Notes: generated by a model not told the origin, from the sequence alone. A stretch of DNA of 64,000 nt from Proteobacteria bacterium UBA2363 (GCA_002344355.1 DDTN01000019.1:229789-293788), one strand, 5' to 3'; counted from the first letter of the stretch, positions 1 through 9,174 are shown. Numbers and translations are program-made.

Positions 1-232
1 GCATTTCGCGCAGGTCCTCGCGGTCGAAGGCGGTGACCGCGACCGGGATCTTCTGGATGTCCTCGGCACGGCGGCGGGCGGTGACGGTGACGGCATCCAG
101 GCGGGTGGCGTCGCGCGCCTGCGGGCTGCGGTCCTCGCCGGCCTCGTCCTGCTGGGCGGCGACGGCGAACGGCGCGGAGACCAGGGCGGCGAGCAGGGCG
201 GCGGACAGGCGGTTCAAGCGGGGCGTGGACAT
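1..232 (-). CDS. TonB-dependent receptor, N-terminal part (cut by window edge)
   Basis: Only the first 77 codons lie in the window; the frame stays open to base 1. The protein starts with a clear Sec signal peptide (MSTPRLNRLSAALLAALVSA, cleavage near AVAAQQ). About 20 polar residues follow, then a TonB-box-like LDAVTVTARRRAEDIQKIPV. This VTVTARR...IQKIPVAVTAF pattern is typical of outer-membrane TonB-dependent receptors with an N-terminal plug domain, which take up siderophores, vitamins or oligosaccharides. It is divergent from the GntP-type permease across about 180 bases, which suggests but does not prove a shared substrate or regulator. The ligand cannot be inferred from this fragment. 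Confidence 0.85.
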   Translation of the reverse strand, partial: MSTPRLNRLSAALLAALVSAPFAVAAQQDEAGEDRSPQARDATRLDAVTVTARRRAEDIQKIPVAVTAFDREDLREM

Positions 233-305
233 GATGGCGCGGCCCTCCCGGGGCGTTTCTGTTTTGGCTGCCGGGAAGCGTAGGCCCGGCGGCCGCGGCC
301 GGCAC

Positions 306-319
306 TCGTACCTTCGTAC
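306..319. promoter_or_regulatory. TCGTAC repeat between receptor and permease genes
   Basis: TCGTAC occurs twice with 2 bases between (306-311 and 314-319). Because GTAC is self-complementary, GTAC-CTTC-GTAC is also an inverted repeat. It lies in the divergent gap between the TonB-receptor start (232) and the permease start (414). The size and spacing suit a dimeric regulator, for example a NarL/LuxR-type response regulator. That assignment is a guess from layout only. Confidence 0.35.
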
Positions 320-413
320 AGTGTCCAGGACCGGCGTCCACGGGCCCAATGGCGCCCTGCCGTCCAGGAGGCCGCATGTCCCTGCCCCGTCCCCCGACCC
401 CGGCCGCGCGGCG

Positions 414-1724
414 ATGAGCCTGTTCGGCCTGCTGCTGGGCCTGGCCCTGCTCATGGTCCTGACCATGCGCGGCATGAACCTGTTCCTGGCCAGCGCCCTG
501 TGCGCGGTGCTGGTGGCGGTGACCGGCGGCGTCGCCCTGTTGCCCGCGCTGGCGGCGGACGACGCGCCGAACGCCCTGAACGCCTACATGCAGGGCTTCT
601 CCGGCTTCATCGCCAACTGGTTCTTCATGTTCCTGCTCGGCGCCGTGTTCGGCAAGCTGATGGAGGACAGCGGCGCCGCCGACAGCGTCGCCCGCTGGAT
701 CACCGGCCATCTCGGCGTGCAGCGCGCCGCCCTGGCCATCGTCGCGGCCTGCGCGGTGCTGACCTACGGCGGCGTCAGCCTGTTCGTGGTGGCGTTCTCG
801 GTCTATCCGATGGCGCTCAGCCTGTTCCGCCAGGCCGACCTGCCGCGCCGCTTCATCCCCGCGACCCTGGCCTTCGGCTCGGTGACCTTCACGATGACCT
901 CGGCCGGCTCGCCGGAGATCCAGAACTGGATCCCGGTCGAGTACCTGGGCACCACGCACCTGGCGGCCTGGCAGGCCAGCGCGGTGGTCGCGGTGTTCAT
1001 GGCGGTGACCGGCTACGCCTGGCTGGCCTGGATGCTGCGCCGCGCCCGCGCCCGCGGCGAGCGCTTCGAGGGCCGTGCCGACGACCCCGCGGTGCCGGAG
1101 CGCAGCCTGCCCTCGCCCCTGCTGTCCAGCCTGCCGCTGGCGATCGTGCTGGCGCTGGCGTTCGCCTTCCACGACGTCCTCGGCACCGCGGCGCTGATCG
1201 TCGCCCTGGGCGGCGGTTGCCTCGCCGCGTGGCTGCTCCAGTGGCGACACGTGCAGGACGCCGGCGCCGCGTTCACCGCCGGCAGCGTCGGCGCCCTGGT
1301 GGCGATCGGCAACACCGCCGCCGTGGTCGGCTTCGGTGCCGTGGCCAGGGTGGTGCCGGGCTTCTCGCAGGTGGTCGACTTCGTCACCCACCTGCCCGGC
1401 GGCGGCCTGGTCAGCGCCGCGGTCGCGGTCAGCCTGATCGCCGGCATGACCGGCTCGGCTTCCGGCGGCCAGGCGATCGCCCTGCCGATCCTGGCGCCGC
1501 ATTTCCTGGCCCAGGGCGTCAACCCCGAGCAGCTGCACCGCGTGGTGGCGATCTCCTCGGGCTGCCTGGATTCCCTGCCGCACAACGGCTACGTGGTCAC
1601 CACCATCCGCGCGATCTGCGGCGAGAGCCACCGCGCCGCCTATGGCGCCATGGCCGCCCTGACCGTGCTGGTGCCGCTGGCCGGCCTGGTGCTCTGCCTG
1701 GGGCTGTTCGCCCTCGGCCTGTGA
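414..1724 (+). CDS. GntP/ArsB-like family permease
   Basis: A 436-residue, strongly hydrophobic protein with about 11-12 membrane segments by eye. The layout (N-terminal LLLGLALLMVLTMRGMNLF, then FMFLLGAVFGKLMEDSGAADSVA, and a late SLIAGMTGSASGG segment) matches the GntP family of inner-membrane proton symporters for gluconate and other organic acids. Family members are usually 430-450 residues, so it is full length. The frame is open far upstream, but the ATG at 414 begins the first hydrophobic segment and excludes a non-membrane Arg-rich stretch. The next gene, hutI, follows after 70 bases in the same direction. The substrate is unknown; neither the receptor in front nor hutI fixes it. Confidence 0.8.
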   Translation: MSLFGLLLGLALLMVLTMRGMNLFLASALCAVLVAVTGGVALLPALAADDAPNALNAYMQGFSGFIANWFFMFLLGAVFGKLMEDSGAADSVARWITGHLGVQRAALAIVAACAVLTYGGVSLFVVAFSVYPMALSLFRQADLPRRFIPATLAFGSVTFTMTSAGSPEIQNWIPVEYLGTTHLAAWQASAVVAVFMAVTGYAWLAWMLRRARARGERFEGRADDPAVPERSLPSPLLSSLPLAIVLALAFAFHDVLGTAALIVALGGGCLAAWLLQWRHVQDAGAAFTAGSVGALVAIGNTAAVVGFGAVARVVPGFSQVVDFVTHLPGGGLVSAAVAVSLIAGMTGSASGGQAIALPILAPHFLAQGVNPEQLHRVVAISSGCLDSLPHNGYVVTTIRAICGESHRAAYGAMAALTVLVPLAGLVLCLGLFALGL

Positions 1725-1794
1725 GGCGTCGGCGCGCGCCGTCGCCGCCGCGATCCCGGACGCCCCGGCCCCGGCGCACCGCTATGCTTGCGTC

Positions 1795-3027
1795 ATGACC
1801 GAGACGACACCCTGGGATGCGCTGTATGTCGGCGCCCGGATCGCGACCCTGGCCGGCGACAGCGGCTGGGGCCTGGTCGAGGACGGCGCCCTGGCGGTCC
1901 GCGACGGCGTCGTCGCCCATGTCGGCCCCGCGGCCGCCCTGCCGGCACCGCCGGAGCGCCTGGCACGACGCGTCGTGCGCCTGGGCGGCGGCGTGCTGAC
2001 GCCCGCCCTGGTCGACTGCCATACCCACCTGGTGTTCGCGGGCACCCGCAGCGGCGAGTTCCAGGCCCGCCTGGAGGGCGCCAGCTACGAGGCGATCGCC
2101 CGTGCCGGCGGCGGCATCGCCGCCACCGTGCGCGCCACCCGCGCGGCCAGCGAACAGGAACTGCTGGACGCCTCGCTGCCGCGCGCCCGCGCCCTGGCCG
2201 AGGAGGGCGTCGCCTGCATCGAGGTGAAGTCCGGCTACGGCCTGGAACTCGACACCGAGCGGCGGATGCTGCGCGTCGCGCGGCGGATCGGCGAGGTCCT
2301 GGGCATCCAGGTGCGCACCACCTTCCTGGGCCTGCACGCCCTGCCACCGGAATCCGCGACGCGCCGCAGCGCCTACGTCGACCAGGTCTGCGACCACTGG
2401 CTGCCGACCCTGGCCGCCGAAGGCCTGGTCGATGCCGTCGACGCCTTCTGCGAGGGCATCGGCTTCACCCCCGCGGAGACCGCCCGCTGCCTGGATGCCG
2501 CCACGGCGCTGGGCCTGCCGGTCAAGCTGCACGCCGAGCAGCTCAGCGACCAGGGCGGTGCCGCGCTGGTGGCGGCGCGGCGCGGCCTGTCGGCCGACCA
2601 CCTGGAGTGGCTGGGTGCCGAGGGCATTGCCGCGATGGCCGCCGCCGGCACCGTCGCGGTGCTGCTGCCCGGCGCCTTCTACGCGCTGCGCGAGACCCGG
2701 CTGCCGCCGGTGCAGGCGCTGCGCGAGGCCGGCGTGCCGATGGCGGTGGCCACCGACCTCAATCCCGGCACCTCGCCGATGCCCTCGCTGCGCCTGGCCA
2801 TGAACATGGCCTGCACGTTGTTCCGCCTGACCCCGGCCGAGGCGCTGCGCGGCGCCTGCACGAACGCCGCCCGGGCGCTCGGACTGGACCGTGAGCGCGG
2901 CCGCCTGCTGCCGGGCCAGCGCGCCGACCTGCTGCACTGGCCGGTGTCCGACCCCGCCGAGCTGCTGTACTGGATCGGCCCGCATCCGCAGCCGCGGCGG
3001 ATCCTCGCGGGCCCGGCACCGGGCTGA
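1795..3027 (+). CDS. hutI: Imidazolonepropionase
   Basis: A 410-residue amidohydrolase that hydrolyses 4-imidazolone-5-propanoate to N-formimidoyl-glutamate in the cytosolic histidine-degradation pathway. Length matches the family (400-415). The metal-binding DCHTHLVFAG motif (His76, His78) follows an N-terminal beta-sandwich. Further hallmarks are the RLEGASYEAI and GGGIAATVRATR segments, IEVKSGYGL, KLHAEQLSDQGG, and ATDLNPGTSP, which carries the late metal-binding Asp. The other hut genes are not in the window, so this copy is detached from hutUHG, at least on this side. The preceding GntP-type permease could be co-transcribed, but histidine or urocanate transport is not a known GntP role. 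Confidence 0.93.
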   Translation: MTETTPWDALYVGARIATLAGDSGWGLVEDGALAVRDGVVAHVGPAAALPAPPERLARRVVRLGGGVLTPALVDCHTHLVFAGTRSGEFQARLEGASYEAIARAGGGIAATVRATRAASEQELLDASLPRARALAEEGVACIEVKSGYGLELDTERRMLRVARRIGEVLGIQVRTTFLGLHALPPESATRRSAYVDQVCDHWLPTLAAEGLVDAVDAFCEGIGFTPAETARCLDAATALGLPVKLHAEQLSDQGGAALVAARRGLSADHLEWLGAEGIAAMAAAGTVAVLLPGAFYALRETRLPPVQALREAGVPMAVATDLNPGTSPMPSLRLAMNMACTLFRLTPAEALRGACTNAARALGLDRERGRLLPGQRADLLHWPVSDPAELLYWIGPHPQPRRILAGPAPG

Positions 3028-3046
3028 CCGGGACCCGGAAACGAAA

Positions 3047-3069
3047 AGGGCGCCGGAATCCGGCGCCCT
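3047..3069 (-). terminator. Rho-independent terminator downstream of thx
   Basis: A perfect 10-bp stem (3047-3056 with 3060-3069) has a 3-base loop. Read on the minus strand it is followed by a TTTTCG tract, so it suits the minus-strand thx gene ending at 3143. On the plus strand, downstream of hutI, no T tract follows. Confidence 0.7.
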
Positions 3070-3142
3070 GTCCGCTGCGGCCTGGCGACGCCCGGGGGCG
3101 CGCCGGGACACCCCGGCCGTCGCCCTGGACCGTCGATGCCTG

Positions 3143-3304
3143 TCAGGCCTTCTTGCGCGCCGCGCTCTTGGCGGCCGGCTTGGCCGGCTTGGCGGCGGGG
3201 GCGGCCGGGGCCGCGCCGGTCGCGGCGCTGCCCTGGGGACGGACGTTGCCGTAGCTGCCGCGGAAGATCTTGCCGCGGCGGGATTTCTTGTCGCCCTTGC
3301 CCAT
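3143..3304 (-). CDS. 30S ribosomal protein THX with long basic tail
   Basis: The 53-residue product begins MGKGDKKSRRGKIFRGSYGN, the signature of the small THX (bTHX) peptide that sits in the head of the 30S subunit. An in-frame ATG 23 codons upstream exists, but the THX signature fixes the start at 3304, preceded by a GGAG-like site. The canonical peptide is only about 25-30 residues; here roughly 28 further residues rich in Ala, Pro and Lys follow (pattern AAKPAKPAAKSAARKKA). Such a tail resembles the basic tails of nucleoid or phasin proteins. A terminator lies about 75 bases downstream. Confidence 0.8.
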   Translation of the reverse strand: MGKGDKKSRRGKIFRGSYGNVRPQGSAATGAAPAAPAAKPAKPAAKSAARKKA

Positions 3305-3410
3305 GGCCGGGACTCCTCGGTGTGATGATGGAAAACGGCCGCGCAGCATAGCAGCGCGGCCGGGGTTCCGCACGACCGCCGGGCGCCCCGCGCCCGGGCC
3401 GGGAGGGCGA

Positions 3411-3938
3411 TCAGTTCGCCGGCGGCAGGATCACCTGGTCGATGACGTGGATGACGCCGTTGCTGGCCATCACGTCGGCGCTGACCACGCGCGCGCCGTT
3501 GACGGTGACGCCCTCGCCGCTGGTGGCGATGCGGACGTCGGCGCCGTTGACGGTGGTCGCCTTGTCGAGGCCGACCACCTGCTCGGCGGTGACCTTGCCG
3601 GCGACGACATGGTAGGTCAGCACGGCGACCAGACGGTCCTTGTTCTCGGGCTTGAGCAGGTCCTCGACGGTGCCGGCCGGCAGCGCCGCGAAGGCGGCGT
3701 CGGTCGGCGCGAACACGGTGAACGGGCCCGGACCCTGCAGGGTCTCGACCAGGCCGGCGGCCTGGACGGCTGCGACCAGGGTGTTGAACTGCCCGGCGCC
3801 CGAGGCCACCGCGACGATGTCGCCGACCGGCTGGGCCTGGCTGGCGCCGCCGTGGTTGTGGGCCTGCGCCAGCGGCGCCAGGGAGGCGGTGGCCAGGGAG
3901 GAGGCAAGGGCGATGGACAGGATGCGAAGGGCGTTCAT
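3411..3938 (-). CDS. Secreted fasciclin (FAS1) domain protein
   Basis: 175 residues: a Sec signal peptide (about 1-26, cleavage after PLAQA), a short His/Gly-rich stretch (HNHGG), then one FAS1 domain from about 38 to 172. Diagnostic features are FNTLVAAVQAAGLVETL, the H1 box GPFTVFAPTDAAFAALP, YHVVAGKV in the middle, and the H2 box NGVIHVIDQVILPP at the C-terminus. Single-domain bacterial FAS1 proteins are periplasmic or secreted and are thought to mediate adhesion; the precise role here is unknown. It is the only gene of its transcription unit. A GC-rich hairpin (3379-3397) lies just downstream but lacks a T tract. Confidence 0.88.
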   Translation of the reverse strand: MNALRILSIALASSLATASLAPLAQAHNHGGASQAQPVGDIVAVASGAGQFNTLVAAVQAAGLVETLQGPGPFTVFAPTDAAFAALPAGTVEDLLKPENKDRLVAVLTYHVVAGKVTAEQVVGLDKATTVNGADVRIATSGEGVTVNGARVVSADVMASNGVIHVIDQVILPPAN

Positions 3939-4160
3939 GGGTCGGCGTTCTCCAGGGGGATGAGGGCCGGAAGCGTCCGGCTTGCGGCGATACTGCGCGC
4001 GCCGGTGTGGCCCTGGCGTCGCGGCCAGGTGCAGGCCACCTGCACGAATGTGCAGCCACCGTCAGCGCCACGGACCGCGCCGGCGGCACCCTCGCGGGGC
4101 AAGCGCGGGCGCCCTCGCCATTGCCGCGGTGCCGGGGCTGGGCGCGCTGGCGGCGGCTGC

Positions 4161-4166
4161 TATACT
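4161..4166 (+). promoter_or_regulatory. Candidate -10 box (TATACT) for the cytochrome c pair
   Basis: TATACT lies 33 bases before the ATG at 4199 and matches the sigma-70 -10 consensus in five of six positions, an AT-rich island in very GC-rich DNA. No good -35 box is visible at 16-18 bases, so promoter identity is tentative. Confidence 0.35.
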
Positions 4167-4198
4167 CGCGCCCCTCGTTTCGCCCCTGGTTCCGGAGC

Positions 4199-4522
4199 AT
4201 GAAGCCCATCCCGCTCATCCTTTCCGTTCTCGCCGCGCTGGCGACCGGCAACGCCCTGGCCGCCGAAAGCGACGAGGGCCGGCAGCTCGCCTACACCTGC
4301 ACCGGCTGCCACGGCATTCCCGGCTACAAGAACGTGTACCCCCACTACCACGTGCCGCGCATCGCCGGCCAGACCCGGGAATACCTGGTGGCTGCGTTGC
4401 GCGCCTACCAGTCCGGCGAACGTGCCCACCCGACCATGCGCGCCCAGGGCGAGAGCCTGAGCGAGGCGGAGATCGAGCAGATCGCCACCTTCCTGGCCAA
4501 CCACGGGAGCGCCCGCCGATGA
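4199..4522 (+). CDS. Periplasmic monoheme cytochrome c (c4-like half)
   Basis: 107 residues with a signal peptide (1 to about 21, ...NALAA) and one heme c site CTGCH. The order CTGCHGIPGYKNVYPHYHVPRIAGQ...YLVAALRAYQSGER...MRAQ...EIEQIATFLANH is that of a cytochrome c4/c553-type domain, with a Met near position 81 as likely sixth heme ligand. It should be a periplasmic electron carrier. The stop overlaps the start of a second monoheme cytochrome by 4 bases (ATGA), so the two are translationally coupled. Together they have the content of a diheme cytochrome c4 split into two polypeptides. Confidence 0.85.
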   Translation: MKPIPLILSVLAALATGNALAAESDEGRQLAYTCTGCHGIPGYKNVYPHYHVPRIAGQTREYLVAALRAYQSGERAHPTMRAQGESLSEAEIEQIATFLANHGSARR

Positions 4523-4854
4523 TCCGCGTCCTCACCACCCTGGCGGTTCTGGCCGTCATGGTTCCCGCCATCGGCCAGGCCGGCGACGTCGAGCGCGGCC
4601 GCGAGAAGTCGGTGGTCTGTCAGGCCTGCCACGGCCCCGACGGCAACGGCGTCGGCGACCCTCAGTACCCGGTGCTGGCCGGGCAGTACGCCGACTACCT
4701 CGCCCACGCGCTGCGCTCCTACCGCACCGGCGAGCGCCAGAACGTCATCATGCAGGGCTTCGTCGCCACCCTGAGCGAGCAGGACATCCGCGACCTGTCC
4801 GCCTTCTACGCCGCCCAGTCCGGTCCGCTCACCGACCTGCGCGACCTCAAGTAG
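4519..4854 (+). CDS. Periplasmic monoheme cytochrome c (second c4-like half)
   Basis: 111 residues: signal peptide (about 1-22, ending in GQAG), heme site CQACH followed by GPDGNGVGDPQYPVLAGQYADYL, and a late Met in VIMQGF as probable axial ligand. The C-terminal LSEQDIRDLSAFYAAQ helix is typical of class I cytochromes c. Its ATG lies inside the stop of the preceding cytochrome gene (ATGA). Both halves share the pattern of a heme, a PxLAGQ motif, a YL helix, YxSGER or YRTGER, and a Met, consistent with an ancient tandem duplication. Partner oxidases or reductases are not adjacent; the cox genes of this window are 50 kb away. Confidence 0.86.
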   Translation: MIRVLTTLAVLAVMVPAIGQAGDVERGREKSVVCQACHGPDGNGVGDPQYPVLAGQYADYLAHALRSYRTGERQNVIMQGFVATLSEQDIRDLSAFYAAQSGPLTDLRDLK

Positions 4855-4933
4855 CGGCGCGATCGCGCAGCCGCCGCAGGGTGCCGGCCGCGCCCTGCGC
4901 GGCCAACACCCGCCGGCCCGCTGCCGCGCCGGT

Positions 4934-5518
4934 TCACGCGAAGTACGGTGCGGCGCCGCTGGCGTGGTCGGTGGCGTCGCGCACCGCGGTGACTTCCGGG
5001 ATGCGCTCGCGCAGGGTGCGCTCGATGCCCTCGCGCAGGGTCACGCTGACCATGCCGCAGCCCTGGCAGCCGCCGCCGAAGCGCAGCACCACCTCGCCCT
5101 GCGCGGTGACCTCCTCGAGGGCGACCCGGCCGCCGTGGCCGGCCAGCTGCGGGTTGATCTCGTTCTCCAGCAGCCAGCGGATGCGCTCGACCAGGCCGGC
5201 ATCGGCCGCCGGCGCCGCCGCCCGCAGGGCCGGCGCCCGGATGCTGAGCTGTTCGCCGGTGCCTTCGCTGCGCAGGGCGATCTCCGCCTGGTCGAGGAAC
5301 GGCGCGGATTCGGCATCGACGTAGAAGGTCAGCCCGTCGCAGACATCGACCTGCCATTCGTCGCCGAGCAGGTCGGTGCGCTCGCAATAGCGCAGCGCGA
5401 CATCGGCGCGCGCGGTGCCGGGCGCCACGGCGCTGAGGTGGATGCCGATGATGTCGTCGCCCTGGCGGGCGAGGAGGGTTCGGAAGTAGGCCTGGGCCCT
5501 GGCGTCGACGTGGATCAT
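4934..5518 (-). CDS. nfuA: Fe-S biogenesis protein NfuA
   Basis: 194 residues, the usual NfuA size. An N-terminal degenerate A-type (IscA-like) domain (about 1-95) is followed by a C-terminal Nfu domain (about 105-180) carrying the cluster-binding pair Cys151-x2-Cys154 within FGGGCQGCGMVSVTL. The degenerate half lacks the conserved IscA cysteine set, as expected in NfuA. The protein carries a [4Fe-4S] cluster to apo-proteins under oxidative or iron-limiting stress. In this window possible clients include aconitase and the Fe-S photolyase; that link is inference. It is 52 bases downstream of serC on the same strand. Confidence 0.9.
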   Translation of the reverse strand: MIHVDARAQAYFRTLLARQGDDIIGIHLSAVAPGTARADVALRYCERTDLLGDEWQVDVCDGLTFYVDAESAPFLDQAEIALRSEGTGEQLSIRAPALRAAAPAADAGLVERIRWLLENEINPQLAGHGGRVALEEVTAQGEVVLRFGGGCQGCGMVSVTLREGIERTLRERIPEVTAVRDATDHASGAAPYFA

Positions 5519-5570
5519 GGCGAAATCGTACCAGAACGGTCCCGTTTGCCGGCGCGGCGCGCGGCGGAGC

Positions 5571-6647
5571 TCAGCCGTGGTCGCGCTGGAAGCCCGCCAT
5601 GTAGTCGACCAGGGCCTCGACGCCGGCCATCGGCATGGCGTTGTAGAGGCTGGCGCGCATGCCGCCGACGGCGCGATGGCCCTTGAGGCCGATCAGGCCG
5701 GCGGCCTCGGCGCCGGCCAGGAACAGCGGATCCAGGGCCGCGTCGTGCAGCTGGAACGGCACGTTCATCCAGGACCGTGCCGAGGCGGCCACCTGGTTCC
5801 GGTAGAAGCCGCCGGAGCCGTCGATGGCGGCATACAGGCGCGCCGATTTGGCCTGGTTGCGGGCGGCCATCGCCGCCAGGCCGCCCTGCTCGTGCAGCCA
5901 CTGGAAGACCAGTCCGGCCAGGTACCAGGCGAAGGTCGGCGGCGTGTTCAGCAGCGAGCCGCTGGCGGCGTGGCGGTCGTAGCGGAAGATGTCCGGAAGC
6001 GAATCCGGCGCCCGCGCCAGCAGGTCGCGCCGCACCAGCAGCACGACCAGGCCGGACGGGCCGATGTTCTTCTGCGCGCAGGCGTAGATGACCCCGTAGC
6101 GGGCGACATCGACCGGTCGCGACAGCAGGGTCGAGGACATGTCGGCCACCAGCGGCACCCCGCCGGTGTCGGGCGGGGCATGGAACTCGACGCCATGGAT
6201 GGTCTCGTTGGGCGTGACGTGGACGTAGGCGGCGCCGGGGTCGAGGTCGATCCGGTCGGGCAGGTCGCGGAAGCCGCCGGCCTCGCTGCTGGCGGCGACG
6301 CGCACGGTGCAGACCCGGGCCGCCTCGGCCATGGCGCGCACGCCCCAGTGGCCGGTCAGCACGTAGTCGGCGCGGCCGCCGGCGGCGATGTTCATCGGCA
6401 CCTGGGCGAAGTGCTGGGTGGCGCCGCCCTGCAGGAACAGGACCGCATGGTCGTCGGGCACCGCCAGCAGGCTGCGCAGGTCGGCCTCGGCACGGGCGGC
6501 CATCGCCTCGAACGCCTTGCCCCGGTGCGAGACCTCCATCACCGAGGCGCGTTCCCCGCCCCATTCCAGCAGCTCCGCACGCGCGCGCTCCAGGACGGCC
6601 TCGGGAAGCGCGGCCGGACCGGCGCTGAAGTTGTGGGCTCGGGACAT
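5571..6647 (-). CDS. serC: Phosphoserine aminotransferase
   Basis: 358 residues, standard for SerC, the PLP enzyme making 3-phosphoserine from 3-phosphohydroxypyruvate (also acting in pyridoxine synthesis). It begins MSRAHNFSAGPAALPEAVLE, the family's N-terminal NFSAGPA signature. PLP-lysine is Lys193 in CAQKNIGPSG. The FLQGGATQHFAQVPMN and THVTPNETI-like regions and the GGMRASLYNAMP C-terminal segment are also present. The frame is open upstream, but the family N-terminus fixes the ATG at 6647. nfuA lies downstream and msrP is divergent upstream. Confidence 0.95.
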   Translation of the reverse strand: MSRAHNFSAGPAALPEAVLERARAELLEWGGERASVMEVSHRGKAFEAMAARAEADLRSLLAVPDDHAVLFLQGGATQHFAQVPMNIAAGGRADYVLTGHWGVRAMAEAARVCTVRVAASSEAGGFRDLPDRIDLDPGAAYVHVTPNETIHGVEFHAPPDTGGVPLVADMSSTLLSRPVDVARYGVIYACAQKNIGPSGLVVLLVRRDLLARAPDSLPDIFRYDRHAASGSLLNTPPTFAWYLAGLVFQWLHEQGGLAAMAARNQAKSARLYAAIDGSGGFYRNQVAASARSWMNVPFQLHDAALDPLFLAGAEAAGLIGLKGHRAVGGMRASLYNAMPMAGVEALVDYMAGFQRDHG

Positions 6648-6797
6648 GGCGGTGACGGGCCTGGGAGGGAGTTGCCGGCGATTATGCCGCAGCGCAACAC
6701 CACCTGCCGCAGGCGCGTTCCACCGGGGCGCCGGACGGCCTGACCTCGTCTTGACCGGGTCGGTGGCACGATGGCGGTGTCCTGCCAGGAGCCAGCG

Positions 6798-7768
<971 letters not shown>

Positions 7769-7769
<1 letters not shown>

Positions 7770-8395
7770 TGCCGGCGCCGGCAGCGGTCGCTGCCTGGCC
7801 GGCGGCGGCCATCCGCAGCGCGGTGTTCCTGGCCTGCCTTGCGCCGCTGCTCTGGCTCGCGCTGCAACTGCTGCGCGGCGACCTGGGCGCCGATCCGGTC
7901 GCCCGCCTGACCCATGAGACCGGCATCTGGGCCCTGCGCCTTCTGTTGCTTTCGCTGGCGATGACGCCGCTCCGGCGGCTGACCGGCTCGCCCTGGCCGC
8001 TGCGCCTGCGCCGGATGATCGGGCTGTTCGCGTTCGCCTATGCCGCCGCGCACCTGCTGGTCTATGTCGCGCTCGACCTGCAGGCCTACTGGCCGCAGCT
8101 GCTCGAGGATATCGTCCGGCGACCCTTCATCACCGTCGGCGCGGCCGCGCTGGCCCTGCTGCTGCCGCTGGCGCTGACCTCGACGCGGGCGATGCAGCGC
8201 CGGCTCGGCCGCCGCTGGCGCACCCTGCACCGGCTGGTCTACCCGGCCGCGGTGCTGGCCTGCCTGCACTTCCTCTGGCTGGTCAAGGCCGACTGGCGCG
8301 AGCCGGCGATCCACCTGGGCATCGCCCTGCTGTTGCTGGCCCTGCGGCTGCCGCCGCTGGCCCGGGCGATCACCCGGCGCGGCACTCAGACATAG
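7769..8395 (+). CDS. msrQ: Heme b membrane subunit MsrQ
   Basis: 208 residues with about six membrane spans, the MsrQ/ferric-reductase-like transmembrane family. Hallmarks: HETGIWALRLLLLSLAMTPLRR, RRMIGLFAFAYAAAHLLVYV with a heme-type His, and WRTLHRLVYPAAVLACLHF with further His ligands. It passes electrons from the respiratory chain or flavin reductase across the inner membrane to MsrP, which is encoded just upstream with a 1-base overlap. The 3' end overlaps the convergent FHA gene by 10 bases. Confidence 0.93.
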
Positions 8396-9057
8396 ATCAG
8401 GGCGGCGATCAGCGCAGCCAGCACCGCGGCGAGGAGGATCAGCCAGCCCAGACCCGAGGCGTTGCCGCCGGTCGCCGGGGGCGCCGGGTCGGCGGCGGGC
8501 AGGCGTCGGGTGACCGGTTCGGGCATCGGTTCGGACAGCGCCTCGACGAGGTAGCGCGCGCGACCGATCCGGAGCTGGTCGCCCGGCACCAGGACCGCGT
8601 CCGACGCGAGCGGGTGGCCGTTGAGCCAGGCCGGCGCGCCCGTGCCGGCCACCCCGATGCGGCCGCCCGACAGCGCCACGGTCAATGCCGCGGCCGCCGC
8701 GGAAACCGGCTGGCCTTCGCCGTCGAAGCTCAGCACCGGCCCGTCGATCAGGCTGCCGGCGCCGGCGCCGCCGCGCCGGCGCAGCAGGAAGCTGCGCACC
8801 GGCAGGGCGGTATCCGGGGGCGGCGCGCCGAGCAGGTCGAACGCGAGGCTGCCGACGCAGACGCGGTCGCCGGCGTGCAGCCAGGCCAGGGCCTGGACCG
8901 GGCGGCCATTGACCACGACGCCGGCACCGGCATCGAGCACCGTCAGCCAGGCGCCCGGCGGGTCGGATTCCAGCTCGGCGGCGGCCAGCGCCAGGCGCTG
9001 CCCGGGCGGCGGCAGCGGCATCTGGGTGCCGTCGGCAAGGCGAAGCTGTTCGATCAT
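8386..9057 (-). CDS. FHA-like domain protein with C-terminal membrane anchor
   Basis: 223 residues. Two short beta-rich modules look like divergent FHA domains: residues 20-75 (VLDAGAGVVVNGRPV then LHAGDRVCVGSLAF) and about 125-172 (GTGAPAWLNGHPL then LVPGDQLRIGRARYLVEAL). Both keep the N-G-x-x-V/L and GD-x-[LV]-x-[IV]-G core. The canonical phosphothreonine-contacting GR-S...H residues are not obvious, so phosphopeptide binding may be lost. A Pro/Ala linker leads to a single C-terminal membrane helix (GLGWLILLAAVLAALIAALIYV), suggesting a tail-anchored protein facing the cytosol. No kinase, phosphatase or secretion genes are nearby. Function unknown. Confidence 0.7.
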   Translation of the reverse strand: MIEQLRLADGTQMPLPPPGQRLALAAAELESDPPGAWLTVLDAGAGVVVNGRPVQALAWLHAGDRVCVGSLAFDLLGAPPPDTALPVRSFLLRRRGGAGAGSLIDGPVLSFDGEGQPVSAAAAALTVALSGGRIGVAGTGAPAWLNGHPLASDAVLVPGDQLRIGRARYLVEALSEPMPEPVTRRLPAADPAPPATGGNASGLGWLILLAAVLAALIAALIYV

Positions 9058-9174
9058 CGCGCGCAGCGTAGCGGAAAAACGGAAAACCGCAGCCGACCGG
9101 GCGCCGTGGCGGCCGCTGTCGGCCGGCGGCGGTACGGGCTAGACTCGATGCGCCACCACGCCAGGAACGTCGCC

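Noticed and set aside
3379..3397. An 8-bp hairpin after the fasciclin gene as terminator
   Set aside because: No T tract on either strand.
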